The position numbers and the translations under genes were made by a program. Below the pieces are notes generated by a model. The model was not told where the DNA came from and did not search any database. It saw nothing but the letters and a program-made list of their open reading frames with translations. This document shows positions 14,720 to 20,322 of a stretch of 20,322 bases of DNA, in pieces (position 1 is the first letter of the stretch; each line of letters starts with the position of its first letter). The DNA comes from JAJTZA01 sp041749815. Its GTDB lineage: Bacteria; Verrucomicrobiota; Verrucomicrobiia; Chthoniobacterales; Terrimicrobiaceae. The DNA lies in assembly GCA_041749815.1 (NCBI GenBank), contig JBGTAR010000170.1, positions 1 to 20,322 of the forward strand, written 5' to 3'.

Positions 14720-14866
14720 ATGTGCTCAGAAATGAACCGCAACCAGCAGCGTGGTTTTGCGCTCAAAGGATATTTGTCAAGATTCCCTGACCCCGATATT
14801 ATCGCGTCACAAAGGATGTATGAAGAAACTCCTCTCCATTTTACGCAAACTCTGCTTCAGGAATGA
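14720..14866 (+). CDS. Small hypothetical ORF (48 residues), coupled to the next gene
   Basis: ATG at 14720 is preceded by AGGTGAAAG (14708-14716), one of the better Shine-Dalgarno-like sequences in this region. The 48-residue product is hydrophilic with no membrane segment (MCSEMNRNQQRGFALKGYLS at the start, ending FTQTLLQE). Its TGA (14864-14866) overlaps the next ATG (14863-14865) in an ATGA junction, the arrangement used between most real genes here. This argues that both are translated. No family is recognised. Alternatively, it and the 21-codon ORF before it could be pieces of one frameshifted gene. Confidence 0.4.
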   Translation: MCSEMNRNQQRGFALKGYLSRFPDPDIIASQRMYEETPLHFTQTLLQE

Positions 14867-15222
14867 CACGAAAGCGACCGGGCGGATCCTCTCGCAATGG
14901 CAACCGCTTTGATTTCTGTTTGAACCCGATGAGTCGCTCTCCACGGAATTCACGTCCTGCGGCCGTCTCTCCGGATGGCAAGTTGATCGAGCCGGTCCAT
15001 GGATTTCCTGACCTTCCATACCCCCGGAAAGTCCTGGTGGACGATGAAACGTTATGGATCGATGGCTGGACGTTTCGGATCTACCCAATAACACAGAACA
15101 CCTTGGATTGGCTGCTTTTTCAGTTTGGCCGCTGGAACGAGGAAGACAGCAGTCTGGAGAACTGCCAACAAATGCTCGGAATCCTTGAGGCTGTGGAGTC
15201 ATCCGTTCACCGAGGGGGGTGA
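14863..15222 (+). CDS. Hypothetical protein, 119 residues
   Basis: The product has a basic N-terminus (MTRKRPGGSSRNGNR) and a well-mixed globular-looking remainder: SPDGKLIEPVHGFPDLPYP at about 41-59, then VDDETLWIDGWTFRIYPITQ and LDWLLFQFGRWNEEDSSLEN. Amino-acid use is normal for a coded protein, with many aromatic residues and no hydrophobic membrane helix. An internal ATG at 14929 (MSRSPRN...) is an alternative start, but the ATGA overlap with the preceding small ORF supports 14863. It is on the same strand as the GTPase cluster and could be its last gene, or belong to an unrelated mobile element. No family is recognised. Confidence 0.5.
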   Translation: MTRKRPGGSSRNGNRFDFCLNPMSRSPRNSRPAAVSPDGKLIEPVHGFPDLPYPRKVLVDDETLWIDGWTFRIYPITQNTLDWLLFQFGRWNEEDSSLENCQQMLGILEAVESSVHRGG

Positions 15223-15699
15223 TCTGCCTGCAAATGCCTCAAACAAATCAATACTTCAAACGCTGAATCTGACTGGACGTATGCATTGTGGTCGCATTGC
15301 TGTTTTTTTTTAAACTGCGGGTCGCGTATCCGGACCGTGCGGCCTTTGAGGAAATCCTGAGACGGACCACCGAGCCCGGTGACGTGGTCATTCAGCCTGC
15401 CTTTGATGGAACGACCCTCGCGGCACTTGGCGACTATGGAAAGGCCGTGCCGGTGGCACCCGCCATTCGTTCCCGAGCCGCGGTTCTTGTAATGGCAACG
15501 CACCCGGAAACCAAGGGAGCCGGAGAACATGTCCGCGATTTGTCCGCTACGCTGCCAGCCCGCGAGCGGGTCAGGCCCTCCTGCTCGCCGCAAAAATCCG
15601 TGCCCAGAATAGGAAAAGGGGTCGAAAAGGAGTCAGACACGCGCACTGATCAGAACGGCACTTTATTGTTGACCCATCAAGCGGCGAAGAGTGGCTGCC
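15223..15699 (+). other. Probably eroded sequence; a degenerate ORF (15288-15731) with a methyltransferase-like motif
   Basis: This gap of nearly 480 bases has no convincing intact gene. A plus-strand frame from a GTG at 15288 to 15731 reads FEEILRRTTEPGDVVIQPAF, then DGTTLAALGDYGKAV. This resembles motif I and its lead-in in N4/N6 DNA methyltransferases (RxTxPGDxVLDPFxGSGTTLxAA), but the key DPFxGSG residues are altered to QPAFDG. After about residue 60 the translation looks non-coding, and it runs over the 3' end of the opposite-strand peptidase gene. A T-run (15301-15310) lies near its start. The best reading is a decayed methyltransferase fragment, with chance similarity as the alternative. 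Confidence 0.25.
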
Positions 15700-16821
15700 T
15701 CAAATCTCCAAAGGTTTGGGATGGGAAGTGAGGTGTCGGTTGCCTTTTGCGGTGAGAACGATGACGTCCTCATGGCGCACCCCACCGATTCCGGGCCAGT
15801 AGATGCCGGGCTCGACGGTGATGACAACGCCCTGTTGAAGGTTGGGGGTGGCGACACGGGGCGACTCGTGGATTTCCAGCCCGAGGCCATGACCCAGGCC
15901 ATGAAAAAACCCACGCCAGCGGCCTTCATGGATTTCGGTGGGGTAGCCAGCTTTGGCAAAGAGTTCGCGGATTTCGTTCTGGAGGGCCAATCCATTGGTG
16001 CCGGGCTTGAGGGCTTGGAGGGCCTGCTTTTGGCCTTGGAGGCAGAGCTCCCAGAGTTGGCGCTGGGCATCGCTGGCTGATCCGCGGATGACCGTTCTGG
16101 TGATGTCACCGAAGTAGCCGGTTTTTGCGTCCCGTGGAAAAATGTCGAGAATGATGAGTTCGTTGGCGAGCAGGGGGCCTGTTCCCCGGGCGTGGGGATC
16201 GCAGGCTTGTTCGCCGCCGGCAACGATGGAGTCCATGCGGGCCTCTCCTCCGGCACGAAGGATCGCCGACTCAATCTCCACCCGCAGGATTTCCGAGGTG
16301 AGGATTTTTTTGCCCCAAATCAATTTCCGGTCTTTGCGGATTTTCGATGCCGCAAGAACCTCAAAGGCGCGGGCCATGCCGGATTCAGCGATCTTGGTGG
16401 CCTGGGTGAGAGCCTGAATTTCTTTGGGTGATTTGATCTCGCGCTCCGGGTGGAACGGGCCTTTCACGGGACGCAAACGGATGCCTTCTTTTTTGAGAGC
16501 CCGGGCGAGGCCGATGGGGAAGTCGGAAGAGACCACGGTCTTTTTCGCCTTTTGATCGCGGAGAAATTCGGCCAGAACCCGCGCGTAAAGCGGCTTGCGT
16601 TTCCGATTTCCCTGAACTTTTTTTTCAATGTCGGAGTAAGAGACGACTTCATCGACGGTTGCTGTTTTGCGGGCACGGTCGATTTCCAAATCATTCATCA
16701 GAAGAATCCGACGGCCCTGTTTTTCCACAAAGATGAAGGGATCGGGGGCTCGGAATCCGGTCGCATAAAGCATGTCCGCATTCTGGTCACTCGCGGCGAC
16801 GGCCAATTTTGTATGTTTCAC
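15700..16821 (-). CDS. M24-family metallopeptidase (Xaa-Pro aminopeptidase/prolidase-like)
   Basis: From a GTG at 16819-16821 the protein has 373 residues: a creatinase-type N-terminal domain (about 1-130) and a pita-bread catalytic domain. The five metal ligands of M24 enzymes are in place: D226 (LDIFPR), D239 (YFGDITRT), a His in the HGLGHGLGLEIHES block (about H311), E337 (TVEPGIYWP) and E351 (VRHEDVIVL). Such enzymes remove an N-terminal residue before proline, or split Xaa-Pro dipeptides, using two metal ions in the cytoplasm. The frame stays open far upstream to 17592, but that part is antisense to prmA and is not accepted. The start lies only 30 bases from the divergent prmA start. Confidence 0.88.
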   Translation of the reverse strand: MKHTKLAVAASDQNADMLYATGFRAPDPFIFVEKQGRRILLMNDLEIDRARKTATVDEVVSYSDIEKKVQGNRKRKPLYARVLAEFLRDQKAKKTVVSSDFPIGLARALKKEGIRLRPVKGPFHPEREIKSPKEIQALTQATKIAESGMARAFEVLAASKIRKDRKLIWGKKILTSEILRVEIESAILRAGGEARMDSIVAGGEQACDPHARGTGPLLANELIILDIFPRDAKTGYFGDITRTVIRGSASDAQRQLWELCLQGQKQALQALKPGTNGLALQNEIRELFAKAGYPTEIHEGRWRGFFHGLGHGLGLEIHESPRVATPNLQQGVVITVEPGIYWPGIGGVRHEDVIVLTAKGNRHLTSHPKPLEI

Positions 16822-16851
16822 AGGGTCTGACTCTGCTTCAAATGGGTGGGA

Positions 16852-17712
16852 ATGAGCAAGCCCACGCATCGATGGACCCGGATCGCACCTGCCAAATGGG
16901 AGGACGCCTGGGAAGAGCGCCTGAGGTTTCTTGGACCGGAGCGCGTGGCAATCGTCACATGGCCGGACTCCCGGGCCATGAAAATTGAGGCCTACTGCGA
17001 TGGAAAAACGGCCAACCGCCTCACCAGGCAATTTGGGGGACGGTCGGCGCTGTTGCCAAAAAATCTCTGGAGCGGAGAAACACAAGCCCCCCGACGCCCG
17101 CTGCCCATCCGTGGAAAACTCAAAATCTTTTCCGATGAGGCGCAATGGAAAGCTTGGGAAAAACCCGTGCCTCGGGCTTTGCTGATTCCCGCCGGAATGG
17201 CCTTTGGAACGGGTGACCATTCGACCACAGGGACCTGCCTGCGAATCCTCTGTGATCTTGCGAATGATTTGCCGATGGGGTTCGAGGCTGCCGATCTTGG
17301 AACGGGCAGTGGAATCCTTGCCATTGCTTCTGAGTTTCTCGGAGCCGGGAATGTGTTTGCCTTGGACAATGATCCTGCTGCCGTTCGAGTTGCCAAGGCC
17401 AACATCCGAAAAAACCGGTGTAAAAATATCCATGTTGCCAAAGGAAGTGTCCTCGATTGGTCGACAGAAACGCCCTGCCATCTCATCATGGCGAACCTGT
17501 ACAGCGATCTTCTCATCGCATCGGGTCCTGTCATTGCTCAAGCATTGCGTCCTGCTGGCTCCCTGATTTTTTCTGGTGTCCTGAAAACTCAATTGGAAGA
17601 AGTCAGCAAGGCCTTGCGCCGAGAAGGATTCAAAAATTTAGGTGTCACAGTCCGTGGCAAATGGTGCGCCGGGTTGGCATCCAAAAAAAGTGGCGGGACT
17701 AATTTCATGTGA
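16852..17712 (+). CDS. prmA: Ribosomal protein L11 methyltransferase-like protein
   Basis: PrmA uses S-adenosylmethionine to trimethylate ribosomal protein L11 on Lys and N-terminal amino groups. From the ATG at 16852 the product has 286 residues. The PrmA lead-in IPAGMAFGTGDHSTTGTC (112-129) precedes SAM motif I DLGTGSGILAIAS (148-160), the acidic motif II loop LDNDPAAV (171-178) and the MANLYSDLLI motif (NxxxxLL), in order. A GTG at 16846 is in frame; the ATG is preferred because GGTGGG lies just before it. The N-terminal substrate domain is shorter and more divergent than in E. coli PrmA, so a different protein target is possible. A large hairpin element follows the stop and may end transcription. 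Confidence 0.87.
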   Translation: MSKPTHRWTRIAPAKWEDAWEERLRFLGPERVAIVTWPDSRAMKIEAYCDGKTANRLTRQFGGRSALLPKNLWSGETQAPRRPLPIRGKLKIFSDEAQWKAWEKPVPRALLIPAGMAFGTGDHSTTGTCLRILCDLANDLPMGFEAADLGTGSGILAIASEFLGAGNVFALDNDPAAVRVAKANIRKNRCKNIHVAKGSVLDWSTETPCHLIMANLYSDLLIASGPVIAQALRPAGSLIFSGVLKTQLEEVSKALRREGFKNLGVTVRGKWCAGLASKKSGGTNFM

Positions 17713-17737
17713 GTGTGGTCATAAGGTCTCAAGAGGG

Positions 17738-17846
17738 AAGTGGGCGGGCATGGGACTGCCAGACCCTACCCAAGTAAAAACGAGCTGGCGCGAGCGCGAA
17801 GCGCCCCTTTGCTGGTAGGGCGAGGCAGTCCCTTGCCCGCCCACTT
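17738..17846. repeat. Large imperfect palindrome (about 33-bp arms) with nested hairpin; probable REP/MITE-like element acting as terminator
   Basis: The arm 17738-17770 is the near-perfect reverse complement of 17814-17846: both contain GTGGGCGGGCA, GGGACTGCC and CCCTACC, with a few mismatches. Between them sits a second stem, GGCGC (17787-17791) with GCGCC (17801-17805). The right arm runs into TTTTT (17845-17849), so on the plus strand it would work as a strong intrinsic terminator for prmA. The size, composition and nested structure are those of dispersed palindromic elements rather than a simple terminator. Confidence 0.8.
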
Positions 17847-17980
17847 TTTGCTCTTCAAAAAGGATGGCTGACTTGCGATGGACAGACTTTCAATCACATC
17901 CTTTTTATCACATAGCCCGAAATGTATCCAATCTCAGAAAAAAACTTCGAACTGAGCCACGAACCTGCTTTGATGCCTGC

Positions 17981-19369
17981 ATGGCACTTTTGATCAAGGG
18001 TGGTGAGATTGTGACCGCATCTTCGCGGTATGTGGCGGATATTTTGTGTGAGGGCGAGACGATCTCGCGAATCGATCCTGAAATTTCTCCCCCGCCCGGA
18101 GCCGAGGTGATTGATGCCACCGGGAAATTTGTCTTTCCCGGCTTCATTGATCCCCACACCCACATCTACCTGCCCTTCATGGGAACGTTTTCGAAGGACA
18201 CGTATGAGACGGGCACCAAGGCCGCGCTGATTGGTGGGACCACAACCATCTTTGACATGTGTTGCCCGGGTCGGTCCGAGGAGCCCATGGAGGGATTCCA
18301 GACATGGAGAGCACAAAGCGAGGGGCGGGCGGCTTGCGATTACTCCTTTCACATGGGCGTCACAAAATTTGACGCTTCCTCCGCCGCACAGCTGCGGGAC
18401 ATTGTCAAAGCAGGCATTCAATCCTTCAAAATCTTCCTGGCCTACAAAGGAGCGCTGGGAATTGACGACTCCGAGCTCTTTCAAGCCCTCAGCCTCGCCA
18501 AAGAGCTTGGTGTGGTGACCACGGCTCACTGCGAAAATGAAACCCTCGTTTCCGAACTTCAGCGCGGGCTGCTTGCGGCTGGGAGGACTGATCCGGGTGC
18601 GCACCATGACAGCCGACCACCCCGTGTCGAAGCCGAGGGGGTTCATCATTTTCTCACCTTTGCGGAGATGACAGGGGCCGCCGTTTACATTGTGCATCTG
18701 AGTTGCCGGGAGGCTCTCGAAGAGGCGCTGGCAGCGAGGCTGCGTGGTGTGAATGTTTCCATCGAAACCGTGGTGCAATATCTGACCCTGGATAAAACCC
18801 ACGCGGAACTCCCGAATTTTGAAGGCGCAAAATACGTGATGTCCCCACCGCTTCGCGACAAATCCCATCAGCCCATCCTTTGGAATGCCCTGCGGCAGGG
18901 CCTGATCAACACGGTCGGCACCGACCATGCACCCTTTGATTTTGAAACACAGAAAATCATGGGCAAAGATGACTTCACAAAGATCCCCAATGGGATCCCT
19001 GCCATCGAAGACCGCATCAATCTCCTCTATACCCATGGAGTGCTCACAGGAAAAATTGATCTCTGCACGTTTGTCAGTATCGCGAGTACCAATGCCGCCA
19101 AAATATTCAATCTCTATCCCCGGAAAGGCACCATTCAGCCGGGTGCAGACGCGGACCTGGTTGTTTTTGATCCTAACTATCAGGGCACCCTCAGCGCAAA
19201 AACCCACCATATGAACATCGACTACAATGCGTATGAGGGCTGGAAAATCCAGGGGCGTCCCTCCGTCGTGACCCTCCGCGGAGAGGTGGCCGTGCGGGAT
19301 GGCCAATTTGTGGGAACGCCGGGGCGCGGCCAGTTTCTTCAGCGACAAACCGAAGCCCAGCCAAACTGA
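17981..19369 (+). CDS. hydA: D-hydantoinase/dihydropyrimidinase
   Basis: The 462-residue cyclic amidohydrolase opens the ring of dihydropyrimidines or 5-substituted hydantoins in the cytoplasm. All binuclear zinc ligands of the family are visible: HTH (H59, H61) in PGFIDPHTHIYLPF, the lysine to be carboxylated K150 (SFKIFLAYKG), H183 (TTAHCEN), H239 (VYIVHLSC) and D315 (GTDHAPF). The C-terminus has the usual composite-domain sequence (KGTIQPGADADLVVFDP). The frame is open from an ATG at 17864, but residues before MALLIKGGEIV look non-coding and homologues start here, so 17981 is chosen. The order after prmA is separated by the palindromic element, suggesting its own promoter. The L,D-transpeptidase gene follows after 5 nt. 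Confidence 0.92.
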   Translation: MALLIKGGEIVTASSRYVADILCEGETISRIDPEISPPPGAEVIDATGKFVFPGFIDPHTHIYLPFMGTFSKDTYETGTKAALIGGTTTIFDMCCPGRSEEPMEGFQTWRAQSEGRAACDYSFHMGVTKFDASSAAQLRDIVKAGIQSFKIFLAYKGALGIDDSELFQALSLAKELGVVTTAHCENETLVSELQRGLLAAGRTDPGAHHDSRPPRVEAEGVHHFLTFAEMTGAAVYIVHLSCREALEEALAARLRGVNVSIETVVQYLTLDKTHAELPNFEGAKYVMSPPLRDKSHQPILWNALRQGLINTVGTDHAPFDFETQKIMGKDDFTKIPNGIPAIEDRINLLYTHGVLTGKIDLCTFVSIASTNAAKIFNLYPRKGTIQPGADADLVVFDPNYQGTLSAKTHHMNIDYNAYEGWKIQGRPSVVTLRGEVAVRDGQFVGTPGRGQFLQRQTEAQPN

Positions 19370-19374
19370 CTGCC

Positions 19375-19869
19375 GTGGATGAAGCCAGCCAGGAAAAGCT
19401 CCTGCCCGTGGATCCCCCGCCGATGGCCCTGCGGGTGGAAGTGAACAGCCAACGGATGTTTCTCATTTATTCGGGTCTCATCGACCGTGAATACGAAATC
19501 TCCACCTCCCGCTTCGGTCTGGGATGTGAAGAGGGAAGCTTGAAAACCCCATTGGGGCATTTTGTCATCGCTGAAAAATTCGGCGATTTCGCTCCGCCCG
19601 GAACTATTTTTCGTGCCCGGCGACCGACGGGGGAAATCGCATTGCCCGGTGGGGAAGAGGACCTTGTGCTCACACGCATTCTCTGGCTCGCGGGCCTGGA
19701 CTCTGAGAATGCCAACACCCACGAACGTTACATTTACATCCACGGCACCAACCAGGAACACCTCATCGGTCAACCCGCCAGCCACGGCTGCATCCGCATG
19801 CGCAACGCGGAAATCATTGTCCTCTACGATCTGGTGCCCGCCGGGACACCTGTCGAGATTGTGGCCTAG
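19375..19869 (+). CDS. L,D-transpeptidase (YkuD-domain) family protein
   Basis: The 164-residue protein is essentially one YkuD domain. The catalytic signature is IHGTNQEHLIGQPASHGCIR (122-141), with nucleophile C139 and H137, plus conserved H123. Such enzymes form 3-3 crosslinks in peptidoglycan or attach lipoproteins to it, through a cysteine acyl-enzyme. The GTG at 19375, 5 nt after the hydantoinase stop, is the only suitable start. No signal peptide or membrane helix precedes the domain, which is odd for an enzyme acting outside the cytoplasm. Either the real start is further upstream in another frame, or export is unusual, or the substrate is different. Confidence 0.88.
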   Translation: MDEASQEKLLPVDPPPMALRVEVNSQRMFLIYSGLIDREYEISTSRFGLGCEEGSLKTPLGHFVIAEKFGDFAPPGTIFRARRPTGEIALPGGEEDLVLTRILWLAGLDSENANTHERYIYIHGTNQEHLIGQPASHGCIRMRNAEIIVLYDLVPAGTPVEIVA

Positions 19870-19911
19870 CGTAGCCCGCCTTACAGAGGGCATATTAAGC
19901 GAGCAATTTTC

Positions 19912-19987
19912 GATTGATTATTGTTGAATTTTGAATGCTGAAAGGGCGCTTCACGGATCAAAAATCAACAATCGGGAATCATCAATC
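19912..19987. terminator. Imperfect AT-rich inverted repeat between convergent genes, probable bidirectional terminator
   Basis: The left arm (19912-19934, with ATTGTTGAATTTTGA) pairs imperfectly with the right arm (19958-19987, with TCAAAAATCAACAAT and ATCATCAAT). It lies between the ends of the L,D-transpeptidase gene (plus) and nuoH (minus), where a two-way terminator is expected. The repeated TTGATT/GTTGA words also resemble AT-rich low-complexity intergenic repeats. Confidence 0.5.
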
Positions 19988-20078
19988 AGAGGTGTTTGGA
20001 TAATCTACAATCCGCTTGGCGGCCCACACGAGGTTCCGGGAAATAATTCGGCAAGCCGCATTGGCACAAGAAACGCCG

Positions 20079-20322
20079 TCACCCTTTGACGTATGCGAGC
20101 ACAAACGCCGTGATGAAAATATTCACCAAAGCCAGCTCAAAGAAAAAGTACCAGCCGAGTTTCATGAGCTGGTCATAGCGGAAACGTGGCAACGTCCAGC
20201 GGACCCAGATAAACACCAGCAGGAGCACCGTGACCTTGCCAAAGAAGGTCGCAATATTGACAAGTCCCCAGAAGGCCGAAATTAGCCAGTCGGGAAGAAA
20301 GGTGATCCCAAAAAACCAAGTC
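20079..20322 (-). CDS. nuoH: NADH-quinone oxidoreductase subunit H, C-terminal part (continues beyond window)
   Basis: The last 80 residues before the TGA (20079-20081) are visible, reading from the right edge. They contain the NuoH C-terminal signature KVTVLLLVFIWVRWTLPRFR followed by YDQLMKLGW, and two hydrophobic segments (NIATFFGKVTVLLLVFIWV and FFFELALVNIFITAFVLAYV). NuoH is the membrane subunit of respiratory complex I that helps form the quinone site. The start lies outside the window. It converges on the L,D-transpeptidase gene. About 90 bases between the inverted repeat and the stop (19988-20078) hold nothing I recognise. Confidence 0.95.
   Translation of the reverse strand, partial: TWFFGITFLPDWLISAFWGLVNIATFFGKVTVLLLVFIWVRWTLPRFRYDQLMKLGWYFFFELALVNIFITAFVLAYVKG

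Noticed and set aside
16822..17592. Upstream extension of the M24 peptidase frame to 17592
   Set aside because: This part is entirely antisense to prmA and does not look like protein; the catalytic protein is complete from the GTG at 16821.
17864..17980. ATG at 17864 as hydantoinase start
   Set aside because: The 39 extra residues do not resemble the family N-terminus, which begins MALLIKGGEI; no ribosome-binding site at proper distance.
17894..19348. 484-codon open frame antisense to the hydantoinase gene
   Set aside because: It mirrors a gene with all catalytic motifs on the plus strand; its translation shows no family motifs and looks like a shadow of GC-biased codons.
1..20322. CRISPR array
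   Set aside because: No regularly spaced repeat series was found; the only direct repeats are short pairs.

Overview
The window looks like a chromosomal segment of a Gram-negative bacterium, most plausibly from the Verrucomicrobiota/PVC group. This is inferred from a PEP-CTERM exported protein, a lipid A kinase (LpxK), a long YidC with an N-terminal periplasmic domain, and weak or absent Shine-Dalgarno sequences before many starts. No 16S rRNA is present to confirm it.

Layout: (1) 1-804: the C-terminal end of a PEP-CTERM protein and a reverse-strand tRNA-Gln(TTG). (2) 805-3419, plus strand: a YjbQ/UPF0047 protein, homoserine kinase (thrB) and lpxK, the last two overlapping by 4 nt. (3) 3416-7329, minus strand: a tightly packed core operon rpmH-rnpA-yidD-yidC-khpB(jag)-dacA in which every junction overlaps or is nearly touching. 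It supplies ribosomal protein L34, the RNase P protein, the membrane insertase and its accessory factor, a KH/R3H RNA-binding protein and a D,D-carboxypeptidase. (4) About 7.4-15.7 kb: an accessory region between two housekeeping blocks. It holds a decayed ISKra4-like transposase, a RelE/RelB-type toxin-antitoxin pair, and a plus-strand cluster of three different P-loop GTPases, a secreted CxxC protein, a small multi-pass membrane protein and a single-pass membrane protein with a GRDxxGRPGRYF motif. Small translationally coupled ORFs and eroded sequence follow. (5) 15.7-20.3 kb: housekeeping and metabolic genes again, namely an M24 metallopeptidase (minus), prmA, a D-hydantoinase/dihydropyrimidinase and an L,D-transpeptidase (plus), then the 3' end of nuoH (minus).

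The most notable content is the GTPase cluster (8849-14638). A dynamin-like protein with a long hydrophobic segment, a second GTPase with a non-canonical G4 motif and a third GTPase anchored by a C-terminal membrane helix are joined by 1-nt and 4-nt overlaps. Three further genes encoding exported or membrane proteins follow. The gene set, its AT-rich middle part and its place beside a toxin-antitoxin module and transposase debris suggest a horizontally acquired, membrane-associated GTPase system, possibly for defence or stress response. That function is an inference from context. No annotated system with this exact gene set is known to me.
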